Source: Clostridiales bacterium (GTDB lineage Bacteria; Bacillota; Clostridia; Oscillospirales; Oscillospiraceae). Taken from it: 27,739 nucleotides of DNA. Position 1 is the first letter of the stretch, and each line of letters begins with the position of its first letter. The notes beneath the pieces are model-generated. The model did no database searches. It saw nothing but the letters and a program-made list of their open reading frames with translations, and was not told where the DNA came from. This document shows positions 1 to 7,477 of this stretch, piece by piece. A program made the position numbers and the translations under genes. The stretch is from positions 1 to 27,739 of the forward strand of contig JAJQAS010000272.1 of assembly GCA_021203685.1 (NCBI GenBank), read 5' to 3'.

Positions 1-362
1 GCACCACCCATGCCGACTACTTCTACGGCCCCATCCCCTGCGCCCGGAACCTGACCCCCGAGGAGATCGAGGAGGACTACGAGACCAACACCGGCAACGT
101 CATCGTGGAGACCTTCAAGGCCCGCAACATCAACCCCGCCTATGTCCCGGCGGTCATCTGCCGCAACCACGGCCCCTTCACCTGGGGCAAGGACGCCGCC
201 CAGGCCGTCTACCACTCCGTGGTGCTGGAGGAAGTGGCCAGGATGAGCATGTTCACCGAGATGATCAACCCCAAGGTGGGTCCCGCCCCTCAGTGCATCC
301 AGGACAAGCACTTTATGCGTAAGCATGGCCCCAACGCCTACTACGGCCAGGCTAAGAAATAA
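1..362 (+). CDS. araD: L-ribulose-5-phosphate 4-epimerase, C-terminal part (5' end outside window)
   Basis: Interconverts L-ribulose-5-phosphate and D-xylulose-5-phosphate in the cytoplasm, passing arabinose carbon into the pentose phosphate pathway. The open frame enters at base 3 and about 119 residues are visible. Motifs typical of the class II aldolase/AraD family are present: THADYFYG with its metal-binding histidines, the NHGPFTWGK segment with the third histidine ligand, and the terminal RKHGPNAYYGQ containing the conserved tyrosine. The stop at 360-362 is followed at once by AAGGAGG and the transketolase gene, with a 15-base gap, so the two are probably co-transcribed. This makes sense because the product xylulose-5-phosphate is a transketolase donor. 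The N-terminal half and promoter lie upstream of the window. Confidence 0.93.
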   Translation, partial: TTHADYFYGPIPCARNLTPEEIEEDYETNTGNVIVETFKARNINPAYVPAVICRNHGPFTWGKDAAQAVYHSVVLEEVARMSMFTEMINPKVGPAPQCIQDKHFMRKHGPNAYYGQAKK

Positions 363-377
363 GGAGGTTCACCCAAC

Positions 378-1229
378 ATGACTTCTGCTGAAAAGAAAGC
401 TCTGAAGCTGACTGCCGTCAGCGTGCGGGAAGGTGTTCTCACCAGCACCCACGGCGCCAAGGCCGGTCACCCCGGCGGCAGCCTCTCCGCCGCCGATGTG
501 TTCACCTATCTGTATTTCAAGGAAATGCGCATCGACCCCAAGGACCCCAAGAACCCTGACCGGGACCGCTTCGTCCTCTCCAAGGGTCACACCGCTCCCG
601 GCCTGTACAGCGCGCTGGCGCTGCGGGGCTACTTCCCCGTGGAGGACCTGCCCACCCTGCGGCACATCGACTCCTACCTCCAGGGCCACCCCAACATGAA
701 CACCGTTCCCGGCGTGGATATGTCCACCGGCTCTCTGGGCCAGGGACTCTCTGCCGCCGCGGGCATGGCCAAGGGCGCCAAGTACCTGGGCAAGGACATC
801 AACGTCTACTCCCTGCTGGGCGACGGCGAGCTGGCCGAGGGCCAGATCTGGGAGGCCACCATGTTCGCCGCCCACTATAAGCTGGACAACCTCTGCATCA
901 TCGTGGACCTGAACGGTTTGCAGATCGACGGCCGCACCTGCGACGTCATGAACACCGCTCCCGTGGACGAGAAGTTTGCCTCCTTTGGCTGCGACGTGGT
1001 GAAGATCAACGGCCACTGCTTCGACGACATCGAGCGCGCTTTTGACAAGTTCCACGCCAACAAGGGCACCGGCAAGCCCACCGCGATCCTGATGAAGACC
1101 ACCAAGGGCAAGGGCGTCTCCTATATGGAGGACAAGGCCGGCTGGCACGGCAAGGCCCCCAACGACGCAGAGTACGCACAGGGCATGGCCGAACTGGAAG
1201 CCGCCCGCAAGGAAATCGAGGAGGCGTAA
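378..1229 (+). CDS. Transketolase, N-terminal (thiamine-diphosphate-binding) subunit
   Basis: One half of a split transketolase, which moves two-carbon units between sugar phosphates in the pentose phosphate pathway. The 283-residue length fits the N-subunit family. Visible motifs are GHPGGSLSAAD (His31), SKGHTAP (His71) and the thiamine-diphosphate/Mg motif GDGELAEGQ (Asp149), closed by Asn179 in IIVDLNG. The ATG at 378 follows AAGGAGG with 10 bases between. The C-subunit gene starts 3 bases after the stop, with its ribosome site (GAGGAGG) inside the last codons here, so translation is likely coupled. Two-gene transketolases are common in clostridia and archaea; nothing is missing. Confidence 0.95.
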   Translation: MTSAEKKALKLTAVSVREGVLTSTHGAKAGHPGGSLSAADVFTYLYFKEMRIDPKDPKNPDRDRFVLSKGHTAPGLYSALALRGYFPVEDLPTLRHIDSYLQGHPNMNTVPGVDMSTGSLGQGLSAAAGMAKGAKYLGKDINVYSLLGDGELAEGQIWEATMFAAHYKLDNLCIIVDLNGLQIDGRTCDVMNTAPVDEKFASFGCDVVKINGHCFDDIERAFDKFHANKGTGKPTAILMKTTKGKGVSYMEDKAGWHGKAPNDAEYAQGMAELEAARKEIEEA

Positions 1230-1232
1230 ATC

Positions 1233-2174
1233 ATGGCTGATATCAAGAAAGTCGCTACCCGTGACAGCTACGGCAACGCCCTGAAAGAGCTGGGCGCCAC
1301 CGCGGAGAACCTGGTCGTGCTGGACGCCGACCTGGCCGGTGCTACCAAGACCGGCATTTTCCAGAAAGCATATCCTGACCGTCATTTCGACTGCGGCATC
1401 GCCGAGGCCAACATGATCGACGTGGCCGCGGGCCTGTCCACCATGGGCCTGGTCCCCTTTGCCTCCACCTTCGCCATGTTCGCCGCAGGCCGCGCCTATG
1501 AGCAGGTCCGCAATACCATCGGCTATCCCCACCTGAACGTGAAGATCGGCGCCACCCACGGCGGCATCTCCGTGGGTGAGGACGGCGCTTCCCACCAGTG
1601 CTGCGAGGACTTCGCCCTCATGCGCACCATCCCCGGCATGACTGTTATGTGCCCCTCCGACGATGTGGAGGCCAAGGCCATGGTCAAGGCCGCCTATGAG
1701 ATGACCGGCCCCGTCTATATGCGCTTTGGCCGGGCCGCCACCCCCGTGTTCCACGAGGAAGGCTTTGAGTTCCAGATCGGCAAGGCCGAGGTCCTCCAGG
1801 ACGGCACCGACGTAGCCATCATCGCCACCGGCATCATGGTCCCCGAGGCCATCGAGGCGGGCAAGGCGCTGGCCGCAGAGGGCATCTCCGCCCGGGTCAT
1901 CAACATGGCCACCATCAAGCCTCTGGACGAGGCGTGTGTGCTGGCCGCCGCCAAAGAGTGCGGCAAGATCGTCACCGTCGAGGAGCACAGCATCATCGGC
2001 GGCCTGGGCGAGGCTGTGTGCGGCGTGCTCTCCGAGCAGTGCCCCACCCCCGTCAAGCGCATCGGCGTCAACGACGAGTTCGGCCACTCCGGCCCCGCCG
2101 CCGCCCTGCTGAAAGCCTTCGGCCTCTGCGCGGACAACATCGTGGCCCAGGCCAAGGCCCTGCTGGGCAAGTAA
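1233..2174 (+). CDS. Transketolase, C-terminal (pyrimidine-binding) subunit
   Basis: The partner of the preceding gene, 313 residues. It supplies the pyrimidine-binding domain and the C-terminal domain. The catalytic glutamate that activates thiamine diphosphate is Glu58 in CGIAEANMIDVAAGL. GISVGEDGASHQ and EEHSIIGGLGEAV are family signatures of the pyrimidine and C-terminal domains. The start ATG is 3 bases beyond the stop of the N-subunit and uses the GAGGAGG inside that gene. A terminator-like hairpin follows 19 bases after the stop, so the downstream epimerase gene may be made at a lower level. Confidence 0.95.
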   Translation: MADIKKVATRDSYGNALKELGATAENLVVLDADLAGATKTGIFQKAYPDRHFDCGIAEANMIDVAAGLSTMGLVPFASTFAMFAAGRAYEQVRNTIGYPHLNVKIGATHGGISVGEDGASHQCCEDFALMRTIPGMTVMCPSDDVEAKAMVKAAYEMTGPVYMRFGRAATPVFHEEGFEFQIGKAEVLQDGTDVAIIATGIMVPEAIEAGKALAAEGISARVINMATIKPLDEACVLAAAKECGKIVTVEEHSIIGGLGEAVCGVLSEQCPTPVKRIGVNDEFGHSGPAAALLKAFGLCADNIVAQAKALLGK

Positions 2175-2192
2175 GGTTCCATTATACCGTTT

Positions 2193-2230
2193 TATCCCCC
2201 TCCGCCCTTTTTGGGGAGGGGGATATTTTT
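2193..2230 (+). terminator. Rho-independent terminator or attenuator between the transketolase genes and rpe
   Basis: An 11-bp perfect stem (2193-2203 with 2215-2225, CCCCCTCC against GGAGGGGG) with an 11-base loop is followed directly by TTTTT at 2226-2230. It lies between the C-subunit gene and rpe. I see no convincing promoter in the 34 bases left before rpe, so partial read-through is the simplest way for rpe to be expressed. Confidence 0.8.
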
Positions 2231-2264
2231 CAAATCGCCTGAAAGAAAGAGGAGGAGGCTCCCC

Positions 2265-2918
2265 ATGACAAAAGTTAGCCCTTCCGTCCTGTCGGCGGAC
2301 TTCGCCCGGCTGGGCGCGGACTGCAAAGAGGTTTTGGACGCAGGCGCGGACATGATCCACTTCGACGTGATGGACGGTCATTTTGTGGACAACCTGAGCT
2401 TCGGCCTGCCGGTGCTGGAGGGCCTGCGGAAGGCCCTGCCCGACGCCTATTTTGACGTGCACCTGATGATCACCAACCCCCTGGCCTATGTCAAGGAGTT
2501 TGTGGACGCGGGCGCCAACTGCATCACCTTCCACATCGAGGCCAGCGACAACATCCGGGCCACCATCGCCGCCATCCGGGCCTTCGGCTGCGGGGCGGGG
2601 CTGGCCATCAATCCCAACACCCCCGCCGAGACAGTGTTCCCCTATCTGGACGGGCTTTCCCTGGTGCTGGTGATGGGCGTGACCCCCGGCCATGGCGGGC
2701 AGCCCTTCCGCACTACTTCGCTGGAAAAGCTGCGCCGGCTCCGGGCCGAGTGTGAGCGCCGGGGACTGGACCCCATTCTCTCCGTGGACGGCGGCGTCAA
2801 GGCCGCCACCACCGGCCCCCAGTGCGTGGAGGCCGGGGCCACCATGCTGGTGGCGGGCAGCGCCATCTTCGACGCGCCGGACAAGGCGGCGGCGGTGCAG
2901 GCGTTCAAAGCGCTGTGA
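2265..2918 (+). CDS. rpe: Ribulose-phosphate 3-epimerase
   Basis: Interconverts D-ribulose-5-phosphate and D-xylulose-5-phosphate, the step that feeds the preceding transketolase. The 217 residues have the (beta/alpha)8 layout of the family. Visible are SPSVLSADF at the N-terminus, the metal site IHFDVMDGHFVDN (His32, Asp34), DVHLMI (His66), the phosphate loop, and the second catalytic aspartate in SVDGGV (Asp175). The usual PGFGGQ loop reads PGHGGQ here, a mild oddity. An in-frame start exists further upstream, but ATG 2265 is chosen because GGAGGAGG sits just before it and the protein then begins exactly at the family start. It is the last gene of the pentose group. Confidence 0.95.
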   Translation: MTKVSPSVLSADFARLGADCKEVLDAGADMIHFDVMDGHFVDNLSFGLPVLEGLRKALPDAYFDVHLMITNPLAYVKEFVDAGANCITFHIEASDNIRATIAAIRAFGCGAGLAINPNTPAETVFPYLDGLSLVLVMGVTPGHGGQPFRTTSLEKLRRLRAECERRGLDPILSVDGGVKAATTGPQCVEAGATMLVAGSAIFDAPDKAAAVQAFKAL

Positions 2919-2945
2919 TTGCTGCGTAGACTGCTGAAAAAAGCG

Positions 2946-2990
2946 GGGCCACGATGGAGCAAATCGCTTCACCGTGGCCCTGTTTGTTTT
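2946..2990. terminator. Bidirectional terminator between convergent rpe and the DUF362 gene
   Basis: The stem GGGCCACG/CGTGGCCC (2946-2953 with 2973-2980) is followed on the plus strand by TGTTTGTTTTT. On the minus strand it is followed by CGCTTTTTT. It therefore suits termination of rpe (plus) and of the DUF362 gene (minus), which converge here. Confidence 0.8.
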
Positions 2991-3024
2991 TCTGTTTTGG
3001 ACAGTGCGTGACAACGAGCCAGCA

Positions 3025-3060
3025 GCCAATAGCTAACAGCTCATACAGCTTTTACAGCTG
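3025..3060. repeat. TTAGCTG-type heptad element, copy 1 (right arm only)
   Basis: The sequence AGCCAATAGCTAACAGCT at 3025-3042, followed by ACAGCTTTTACAGCT, has the same 7-base period (CTAACAG/AGCTAAC) seen at 5834, 16081 and 16809. The stop codon of the minus-strand DUF362 gene (3052-3054) lies inside it. No matching left arm is evident here. Confidence 0.55.
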
Positions 3061-4050
3061 GAAGGGTACCACATCCCGCACCGCGTCCGCGGGGGAGATG
3101 CGCCGGTCGTCGTGGTCGATGTCGATGAGTTGGTACCGGTCGTTGCCCATGCCCAGCTCCTTCATATAGCTGAGCTGGCGCAGGCCGTGGCGGCTCTCCA
3201 TGCGCTCCACCAGGTCCTTGTGCTGGTGGGATTTCATGGCGTAGACCATGTCCACAGATGCCTGGTCAACAGCTAAAATGTCGGCAGAAGCCACAATGCC
3301 CACGTTGGGGGTCACCACCGGCAGAGCTTCGCAGCCCTCGCAGTCGCAGGACACGGACATATTCCGCAGCACGTTGATATAGACGATGCGCTGGCCAAAG
3401 TAGTCCGCCACGGATTTGGCGGACTCTGTCATCCGCTCCATAAACTCCTCTTTGGAGATATCCCACATATTGGGGGAGTTGGGAGAAGTGTGGATCATGC
3501 CCTTGCCGATGCGCCCATCGGCGCACCCGATGCCGATGTTTTTGCCGGAGCCGCCGAAGCCACCCATGGTGTGGCCCTTGAAGTGGGTCAGCACCAGCAG
3601 CGAGTCGTAGTTGACCAAATGTCCGCCCACGGACATCTCCGTGAACCACTTTCCGTCCTTCACCGGCAGCATGGTGGTGCCTTCCTCGTCCAGGATATCC
3701 ACCGGGCAGAAGGTCCAGCCGTTGACCTGTAAGGTCTCCCGGTGCAGGTCGGTGGTGTACCGGTCGCCTACATAATAGGTGTTGGTCTCCACGATGGACG
3801 CGCCGGGGAGCTTATCCGCCATCAGCTGCTTCACCCAGGGGCGGGGGATGATGTTGGGGCCGTTTTTCTCGCCGGTGTGGAGCTTGACGGCGATCTTGCC
3901 GGTGAGGGGTGCGCCCACCCGGTCGAAGATGGCCTCCAGCCCGTCGGCGGACAGGTCAGAGGTGAAATACACGGTGGATTCCGCGCCGGTGCGGTCAGCG
4001 TAGGGGACGTAGCGCTCGCCGCCGGTGCCGGGGATACGAATTTTTTTCAT
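3052..4050 (-). CDS. DUF362 domain-containing protein
   Basis: The 332-residue protein matches the DUF362 family pattern as I know it: an early AVKLHTGEK segment, the central HFKGHTMGGFGGSGKNIGIGCADGRIGK stretch (glycine-rich, with a cysteine), and a late CDCEGCE cluster followed by GIVASADILAVDQASVDM. Family members often sit near or are fused to ferredoxin-like modules, but their reaction is not settled. No separate 4Fe-4S ferredoxin domain is seen here, only the CxCxxC cluster, so metal binding is possible but not shown. The gene stands alone with its own strong promoter and ends at a bidirectional terminator. The ATG at 4050 follows AGGAAGGAAGG. Confidence 0.82.
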   Translation of the reverse strand: MKKIRIPGTGGERYVPYADRTGAESTVYFTSDLSADGLEAIFDRVGAPLTGKIAVKLHTGEKNGPNIIPRPWVKQLMADKLPGASIVETNTYYVGDRYTTDLHRETLQVNGWTFCPVDILDEEGTTMLPVKDGKWFTEMSVGGHLVNYDSLLVLTHFKGHTMGGFGGSGKNIGIGCADGRIGKGMIHTSPNSPNMWDISKEEFMERMTESAKSVADYFGQRIVYINVLRNMSVSCDCEGCEALPVVTPNVGIVASADILAVDQASVDMVYAMKSHQHKDLVERMESRHGLRQLSYMKELGMGNDRYQLIDIDHDDRRISPADAVRDVVPFQL

Positions 4051-4094
4051 GCTGCAAACCTTCCTTCCTGGTAAGTTGTTTTGGAACTATCCTT

Positions 4095-4123
4095 ATTATA
4101 CTTCCGTTTGCCGGTTCTGTAAA
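4095..4123 (-). promoter_or_regulatory. Sigma-A type promoter of the DUF362 gene
   Basis: Reading the minus strand, TTTACA (4118-4123) is separated by exactly 17 bases from TATAAT (4095-4100). The -10 is a perfect consensus. The start codon is about 45 bases downstream. Confidence 0.85.
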
Positions 4124-4146
4124 CGGCAAATTTCAGCGATAGCAAA

Positions 4147-4167
4147 CCCCCGGCACAGGGCCGGGGG
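4147..4167 (-). terminator. Likely terminator of the isocitrate dehydrogenase gene
   Basis: CCCCCGGC/GCCGGGGG (4147-4154 with 4160-4167) forms an 8-bp all-GC stem with a 5-base loop, 28 bases beyond the icd stop. On the minus strand only TTTGCT follows, so the T-tract is short and the call is moderate. Confidence 0.6.
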
Positions 4168-4195
4168 TCGTTGTATGTATCCTGCTTTTTGGAAG

Positions 4196-5413
4196 TCAGC
4201 CCAGCTTTTCCTCCAGCCGGGTGCGGATGGCCTTCAAAAAGTCCATGCTGTTGACCTTCTGGGCGGGGACATCGCCTTCCCACAGGCCCACCAGGTCGCC
4301 GGTCATCACGCCGGACTCGATGGTCTCGATGACGGCGGCGTCCAGCTTGTCGGCGAAGGCTTGCAGGTCGGCCAGGCCGTCCAGCTCGCCCCGTTTGCGC
4401 AGCGCGCCAGTCCAGGCGAAGATGGTGGCTACCGGGTTGGTGGAGGTCTCCTCGCCCTTCAGGTATTTGTAGTAGTGGCGGGTGACGGTGCCGTGGGCGG
4501 CCTCGTACTCATAATTCCCGTCAGGGGAGACCAGCACGGAGGTCATCATGGCCAGAGAGCCGAAGGCGGTGGAGACCATGTCACTCATCACGTCGCCGTC
4601 GTAGTTTTTCAGCGCCCAGATGAAGCCGCCTTTGGAGCGGATGACCCGGGCCACCGCGTCGTCGATGAGGGTGTAGAAGTATTCCAGCCCCAGAGCCTCG
4701 AACTGCTCCTTATACTCCGTCTCGTAGATCTCCGCGAAGATGTCCTTAAAGGTGTGGTCGTACTTTTTGGAGATGGTGTCCTTGGTGGAGAACCACAGAT
4801 CCTGTTTGGTGCCGATGGCGTACTGGAAGCAGGAGCGGGCGAAGGACTTGATGGAGCTGTCCTTGTTGTAGAGGCCCTGCACCACGCCGGGGCACTCGAA
4901 GTCGTAGACGGTCTGGTTCATCTGCACGTCGCCGGTGGTGGAGACAAAGCTCAGGGTGGCCTTGCCCTTGCAGGGGATGCGCATTTCGGTGTCTTTATAC
5001 ACGTCGCCGTAGGCGTGACGGGCGATGGTGATGGGCATTTGCCAGTTCTTCACCACGGGGTTGATGCCCTTGACCATGATGGGGGCGCGGAACACGGTGC
5101 CGTCCAGGATGGAGCGGATGGTGCCGTTGGGACTTTTCCACATGGTAGAGAGGTTGTACTCCTCCACCCGCTGGGCGTTGGGGGTGATGGTGGCGCACTT
5201 GACGGCCACGCCGTACTTCTTGTTGGCGTTGGCGGCGTCCACCGTGATCTGGTCTTTGGTCTCCTCCCGTTTGACCAGACCCAGGTCGTAGTACTCCGTG
5301 TTCAGGTCCACAAAGGGGAGCAGAAGCTCGTCCTTGATCTGCTGCCAGAGGATGCGGGTCATCTCGTCGCCGTCCATCTCCACCAGGGGGGTGGTCATTT
5401 TGATTTTTTCCAT
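4196..5413 (-). CDS. icd: NADP-dependent isocitrate dehydrogenase, eukaryote-like type
   Basis: Oxidatively decarboxylates isocitrate to 2-oxoglutarate, giving NADPH and the carbon skeleton for glutamate. The 405-residue sequence belongs to the homodimeric group that resembles mitochondrial/cytosolic IDH rather than E. coli Icd. Seen are the N-terminal PLVEMDGDEMTR, the substrate loop KSPNGTIR (Ser94, Asn96, Arg100), Arg109 and Arg132, the metal aspartates in YDGDVMSDMV (Asp274, Asp278), and the coenzyme loop AAHGTVTRHY (His308, Arg312, His313), which fits NADP. The ATG at 5413 follows TGAGGCG. It is a single gene with its own promoter and a possible operator in the leader. No other citrate-cycle gene is in the window. 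Confidence 0.95.
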   Translation of the reverse strand: MEKIKMTTPLVEMDGDEMTRILWQQIKDELLLPFVDLNTEYYDLGLVKREETKDQITVDAANANKKYGVAVKCATITPNAQRVEEYNLSTMWKSPNGTIRSILDGTVFRAPIMVKGINPVVKNWQMPITIARHAYGDVYKDTEMRIPCKGKATLSFVSTTGDVQMNQTVYDFECPGVVQGLYNKDSSIKSFARSCFQYAIGTKQDLWFSTKDTISKKYDHTFKDIFAEIYETEYKEQFEALGLEYFYTLIDDAVARVIRSKGGFIWALKNYDGDVMSDMVSTAFGSLAMMTSVLVSPDGNYEYEAAHGTVTRHYYKYLKGEETSTNPVATIFAWTGALRKRGELDGLADLQAFADKLDAAVIETIESGVMTGDLVGLWEGDVPAQKVNSMDFLKAIRTRLEEKLG

Positions 5414-5461
5414 GTCACACGCCTCAATTCACTTTGGGATTTTATGGTAATCGAAAAAACA

Positions 5462-5481
5462 GGACCAGTGACCACTGATCC
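5462..5481. promoter_or_regulatory. Dyad (possible operator) in the icd leader
   Basis: A 20-bp inverted repeat with 9-base arms (GGACCAGTG and CACTGATCC, one mismatch, 2-base centre) lies about 16-35 bases downstream of the icd -10 box, around +9 to +28 of the expected transcript. Its position suits a repressor site. The binding protein is unknown. Confidence 0.5.
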
Positions 5482-5496
5482 CCATTGACGTAGTCC

Positions 5497-5525
5497 AGTA
5501 TACACGATAACGGCGGAAAATGCAA
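5497..5525 (-). promoter_or_regulatory. Sigma-A type promoter of icd
   Basis: On the minus strand, TTGCAT (5520-5525) is followed after 17 bases by TATACT (5497-5502). Both are close to consensus and lie about 85-110 bases ahead of the icd start codon. Confidence 0.8.
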
Positions 5526-5664
5526 TGCAAAATGACACAATATGCAAGAAAAATTCTCCGCCGTCTTTGTTCAGTTGCGATAGCGGGGGATTTTCGCACT
5601 TTTTCCCCGGTGAACTGGCGGTGATGCAAAACCAAACCGAAATTCCTTCAAAAAAGGGAGAAAA

Positions 5665-5697
5665 AGAAGGGAGGCGGCACAGGGCCGCCTCCCTTTT
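5665..5697. terminator. Terminator of the malQ operon (bidirectional)
   Basis: A 12-bp perfect stem (AAGGGAGGCGGC against GCCGCCTCCCTT, 5667-5678 with 5684-5695) has loop ACAGG. On the minus strand it is followed by CTTTTTCTCCCTTTTTT, and on the plus strand by TTGCTTT. The only gene that needs it is malQ, which ends about 195 bases away on the minus strand. Confidence 0.82.
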
Positions 5698-5833
5698 GCT
5701 TTAACGATTCATTTCACCCGGCTATGCACTGGAAACCCCTCCGCCGTCAAGTGGGGATAGTGCTTGTTGTCTGGTGTTGGTTTTGCTCTCAGTTGCCTTT
5801 TTCGCTGTTCGCTTTTAGACAGGCAGTACCTGA

Positions 5834-5856
5834 CTAACAGCTAACGGCTAACAGCT
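5834..5856. repeat. TTAGCTG-type heptad element, copy 2
   Basis: Three heptads of CTAACAG/CTAACGG/CTAACAG run from 5834 to 5856. A degenerate left arm (CGCTGTTCGCTTTTAG, ending at 5818) lies 15 bases before it and could pair in part. It sits 35 bases beyond the malQ stop. Confidence 0.55.
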
Positions 5857-5890
5857 CATCCGCACGGCTGATTCAAGGGACAACCATACC

Positions 5891-7402
5891 TTATTTTTCG
5901 TTGTCCCAGTTCATGCGGCCGAACAGCTTCGCGGCCTGCAAAATTTCCGCTTGCAGCGCCGGTGTCAGCTCCGGCCAGGTGACCCGCCAGCGCCAGTTGA
6001 TGCCGATGGTGGAGGGCTTGTTGATGCGGCAGCGGTTGTCGTACCCCAGATAGTCCTGCAAGGGGACGATGCAGGTGGCGGCGGCGGAGCGCAGCACAAA
6101 GCCCAGCAGGGAGCGGTACAGCTCCTCTTTGGGGGTGGCTTGGTCGCAGAGGTACCGCCGGGCCAGCGCCCGCTCCTCCTCCCGGATGCTGTCGAACCAG
6201 CCCACAAGGGTCTCGTTGTCGTGGGTGCCGGTGTAGGCCACGCAGTTTTCGATGTAGTTGTGGGGCAGGTAGTCGTTGGCGGAGCCGGAGTCCCGGGAGT
6301 CGAAGGCGAACTCCAGCACCTTCATGCCGGGGAAGCCGCTGTCTCGCACCAGCTGGCGCACCGAGTCGGTCACATAGCCCAGATCCTCCGCGATGACCTG
6401 GTGCCTGCCCAGCCGCCGCTCCATGGTGCGGAACAGGTCCAGACCGGGGCCTTTTTCCCAGTGGCCGTTGCAGGCGGTGGTCTCCCCGTAGGGGATGGAA
6501 AAGTATTCGTCGAACCCCCGGAAGTGGTCGATGCGCACCACGTCATACATCTGGAAGCAGAACCACAGGCGGCTCATCCACCAGTCGTAGTCGGTCTGTT
6601 TGTGGTAGTCCCAGCGGTAGAGGGGGTTGCCCCACAGCTGCCCGGTGGCGGAGAAGCCGTCCGGCGGGCAGCCCGCCACGGCTACGGGGGTGTTGTCGCC
6701 GCGGAGCTGGAACAGCTCCGGGTGGGCCCAGGCGTCGGCGCTGTCCATGGCCACATAGATGGGGATGTCCCCGATGATTTGGATGTGCCTGCCGTTGGCG
6801 TAGGCTTTCAGGGCTTTCCACTGTTTGAAAAACAGGTATTGCAGATACTGCTGGAACTCGATGTCATAATACAGCTCCCGCCGGTAGTAGTCCATGGCGT
6901 AGTCCCAGCGCAGGCGGATGTCCTCCGCCCACTCGGTCCAGGGCTTGCCGCCGAAGCGGTCTTTCACCGCCATAAACAGGGCGTAATCCGACAGCCACCA
7001 GCTGTTTTCCGCCACGAATTGCAGATAACCGGCGTTGTGGCTGACATCGGCCCGCTCGTAGGCTTTGTGCAGAAGGGGATACCGGGCGTCGTAAAGCTTT
7101 TTGTAGTCGATGTCCCCCTCGTCCGTCCCGAAGTCTGACCCGTCGCACTCCGCCTGGGTCAAAACGCCTTCCTCCACCAGCGCGTCCAGGCTGATGAAGT
7201 AGGGGTTCCCCGCGAAGGTAGAGAAGGACTGATAGGGGGAGTCCCCGTAGCTGGTGGGGCCAAGGGGGAGGATCTGCCAGTAGGACTGACCGGCGGCGGC
7301 CAGCCAGTCCACCCAGTCATAGGCGCTTTGGGAAAAGCTGCCGATCCCGTACCGGCCCGGCAGACTGGCCAGGGGGAGCAAAATGCCGGCGGTTCGTTTC
7401 AT
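5891..7402 (-). CDS. malQ: 4-alpha-glucanotransferase (amylomaltase, GH77)
   Basis: Transfers maltosyl and longer glucan units between malto-oligosaccharides, releasing glucose, in the cytoplasm. The 503-residue protein carries the GH77 signatures: GILLPLASLPGRYGIGS at the start, the nucleophile in VVRIDHFRGFDEY (Asp292), the acid/base in VIAEDLGYV (Glu339), and the transition-state aspartate in GTHDNETLVGWF (Asp395). The longest frame starts 22 codons earlier, but the ATG at 7402 has GAGAGGAGG in front and begins at the family N-terminus. It lies 75 bases after the GH13 gene on the same strand, so both are probably transcribed from the promoter at 9229-9257. The terminator is at 5665-5697. 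Confidence 0.95.
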   Translation of the reverse strand: MKRTAGILLPLASLPGRYGIGSFSQSAYDWVDWLAAAGQSYWQILPLGPTSYGDSPYQSFSTFAGNPYFISLDALVEEGVLTQAECDGSDFGTDEGDIDYKKLYDARYPLLHKAYERADVSHNAGYLQFVAENSWWLSDYALFMAVKDRFGGKPWTEWAEDIRLRWDYAMDYYRRELYYDIEFQQYLQYLFFKQWKALKAYANGRHIQIIGDIPIYVAMDSADAWAHPELFQLRGDNTPVAVAGCPPDGFSATGQLWGNPLYRWDYHKQTDYDWWMSRLWFCFQMYDVVRIDHFRGFDEYFSIPYGETTACNGHWEKGPGLDLFRTMERRLGRHQVIAEDLGYVTDSVRQLVRDSGFPGMKVLEFAFDSRDSGSANDYLPHNYIENCVAYTGTHDNETLVGWFDSIREEERALARRYLCDQATPKEELYRSLLGFVLRSAAATCIVPLQDYLGYDNRCRINKPSTIGINWRWRVTWPELTPALQAEILQAAKLFGRMNWDNEK

Positions 7403-7477
7403 GGGGGTGCCTCCTCTCTCGGTGGGCGTATGCAATGCGCGGGGACAGAATCCTGCCCCCTTGCACACGGTAAATGA

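Larger units (their letters stand above)
5414..5890. other. Intergenic region between icd and malQ
   Basis: No gene is supported in this 477-base gap. From left to right it holds the icd leader with its dyad, the icd promoter, a stretch of about 140 bases in which I see nothing, the malQ-operon terminator, and a heptad-repeat element. The short open frame on the minus strand here is crossed by the icd promoter and has no ribosome site. Confidence 0.7.

Noticed and set aside
369..3029. A very long minus-strand open frame (886 codons) opposite the transketolase and rpe genes
   Set aside because: It is a shadow produced by GC-rich codon bias. It covers four well-supported plus-strand genes, has no ribosome site and reads as low-complexity Gly/His/Val/Ala.
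4119..4132. A sequence resembling a CcpA cre site over the DUF362 promoter
   Set aside because: It fails at one of the key conserved positions and overlaps a -35 box by chance. There is no metabolic reason to expect it.
4025..5488. A 487-codon plus-strand frame opposite icd
   Set aside because: Shadow of the icd coding frame. It crosses the DUF362 promoter and icd terminator, and its sequence is Val/Gly/His-rich without motifs.
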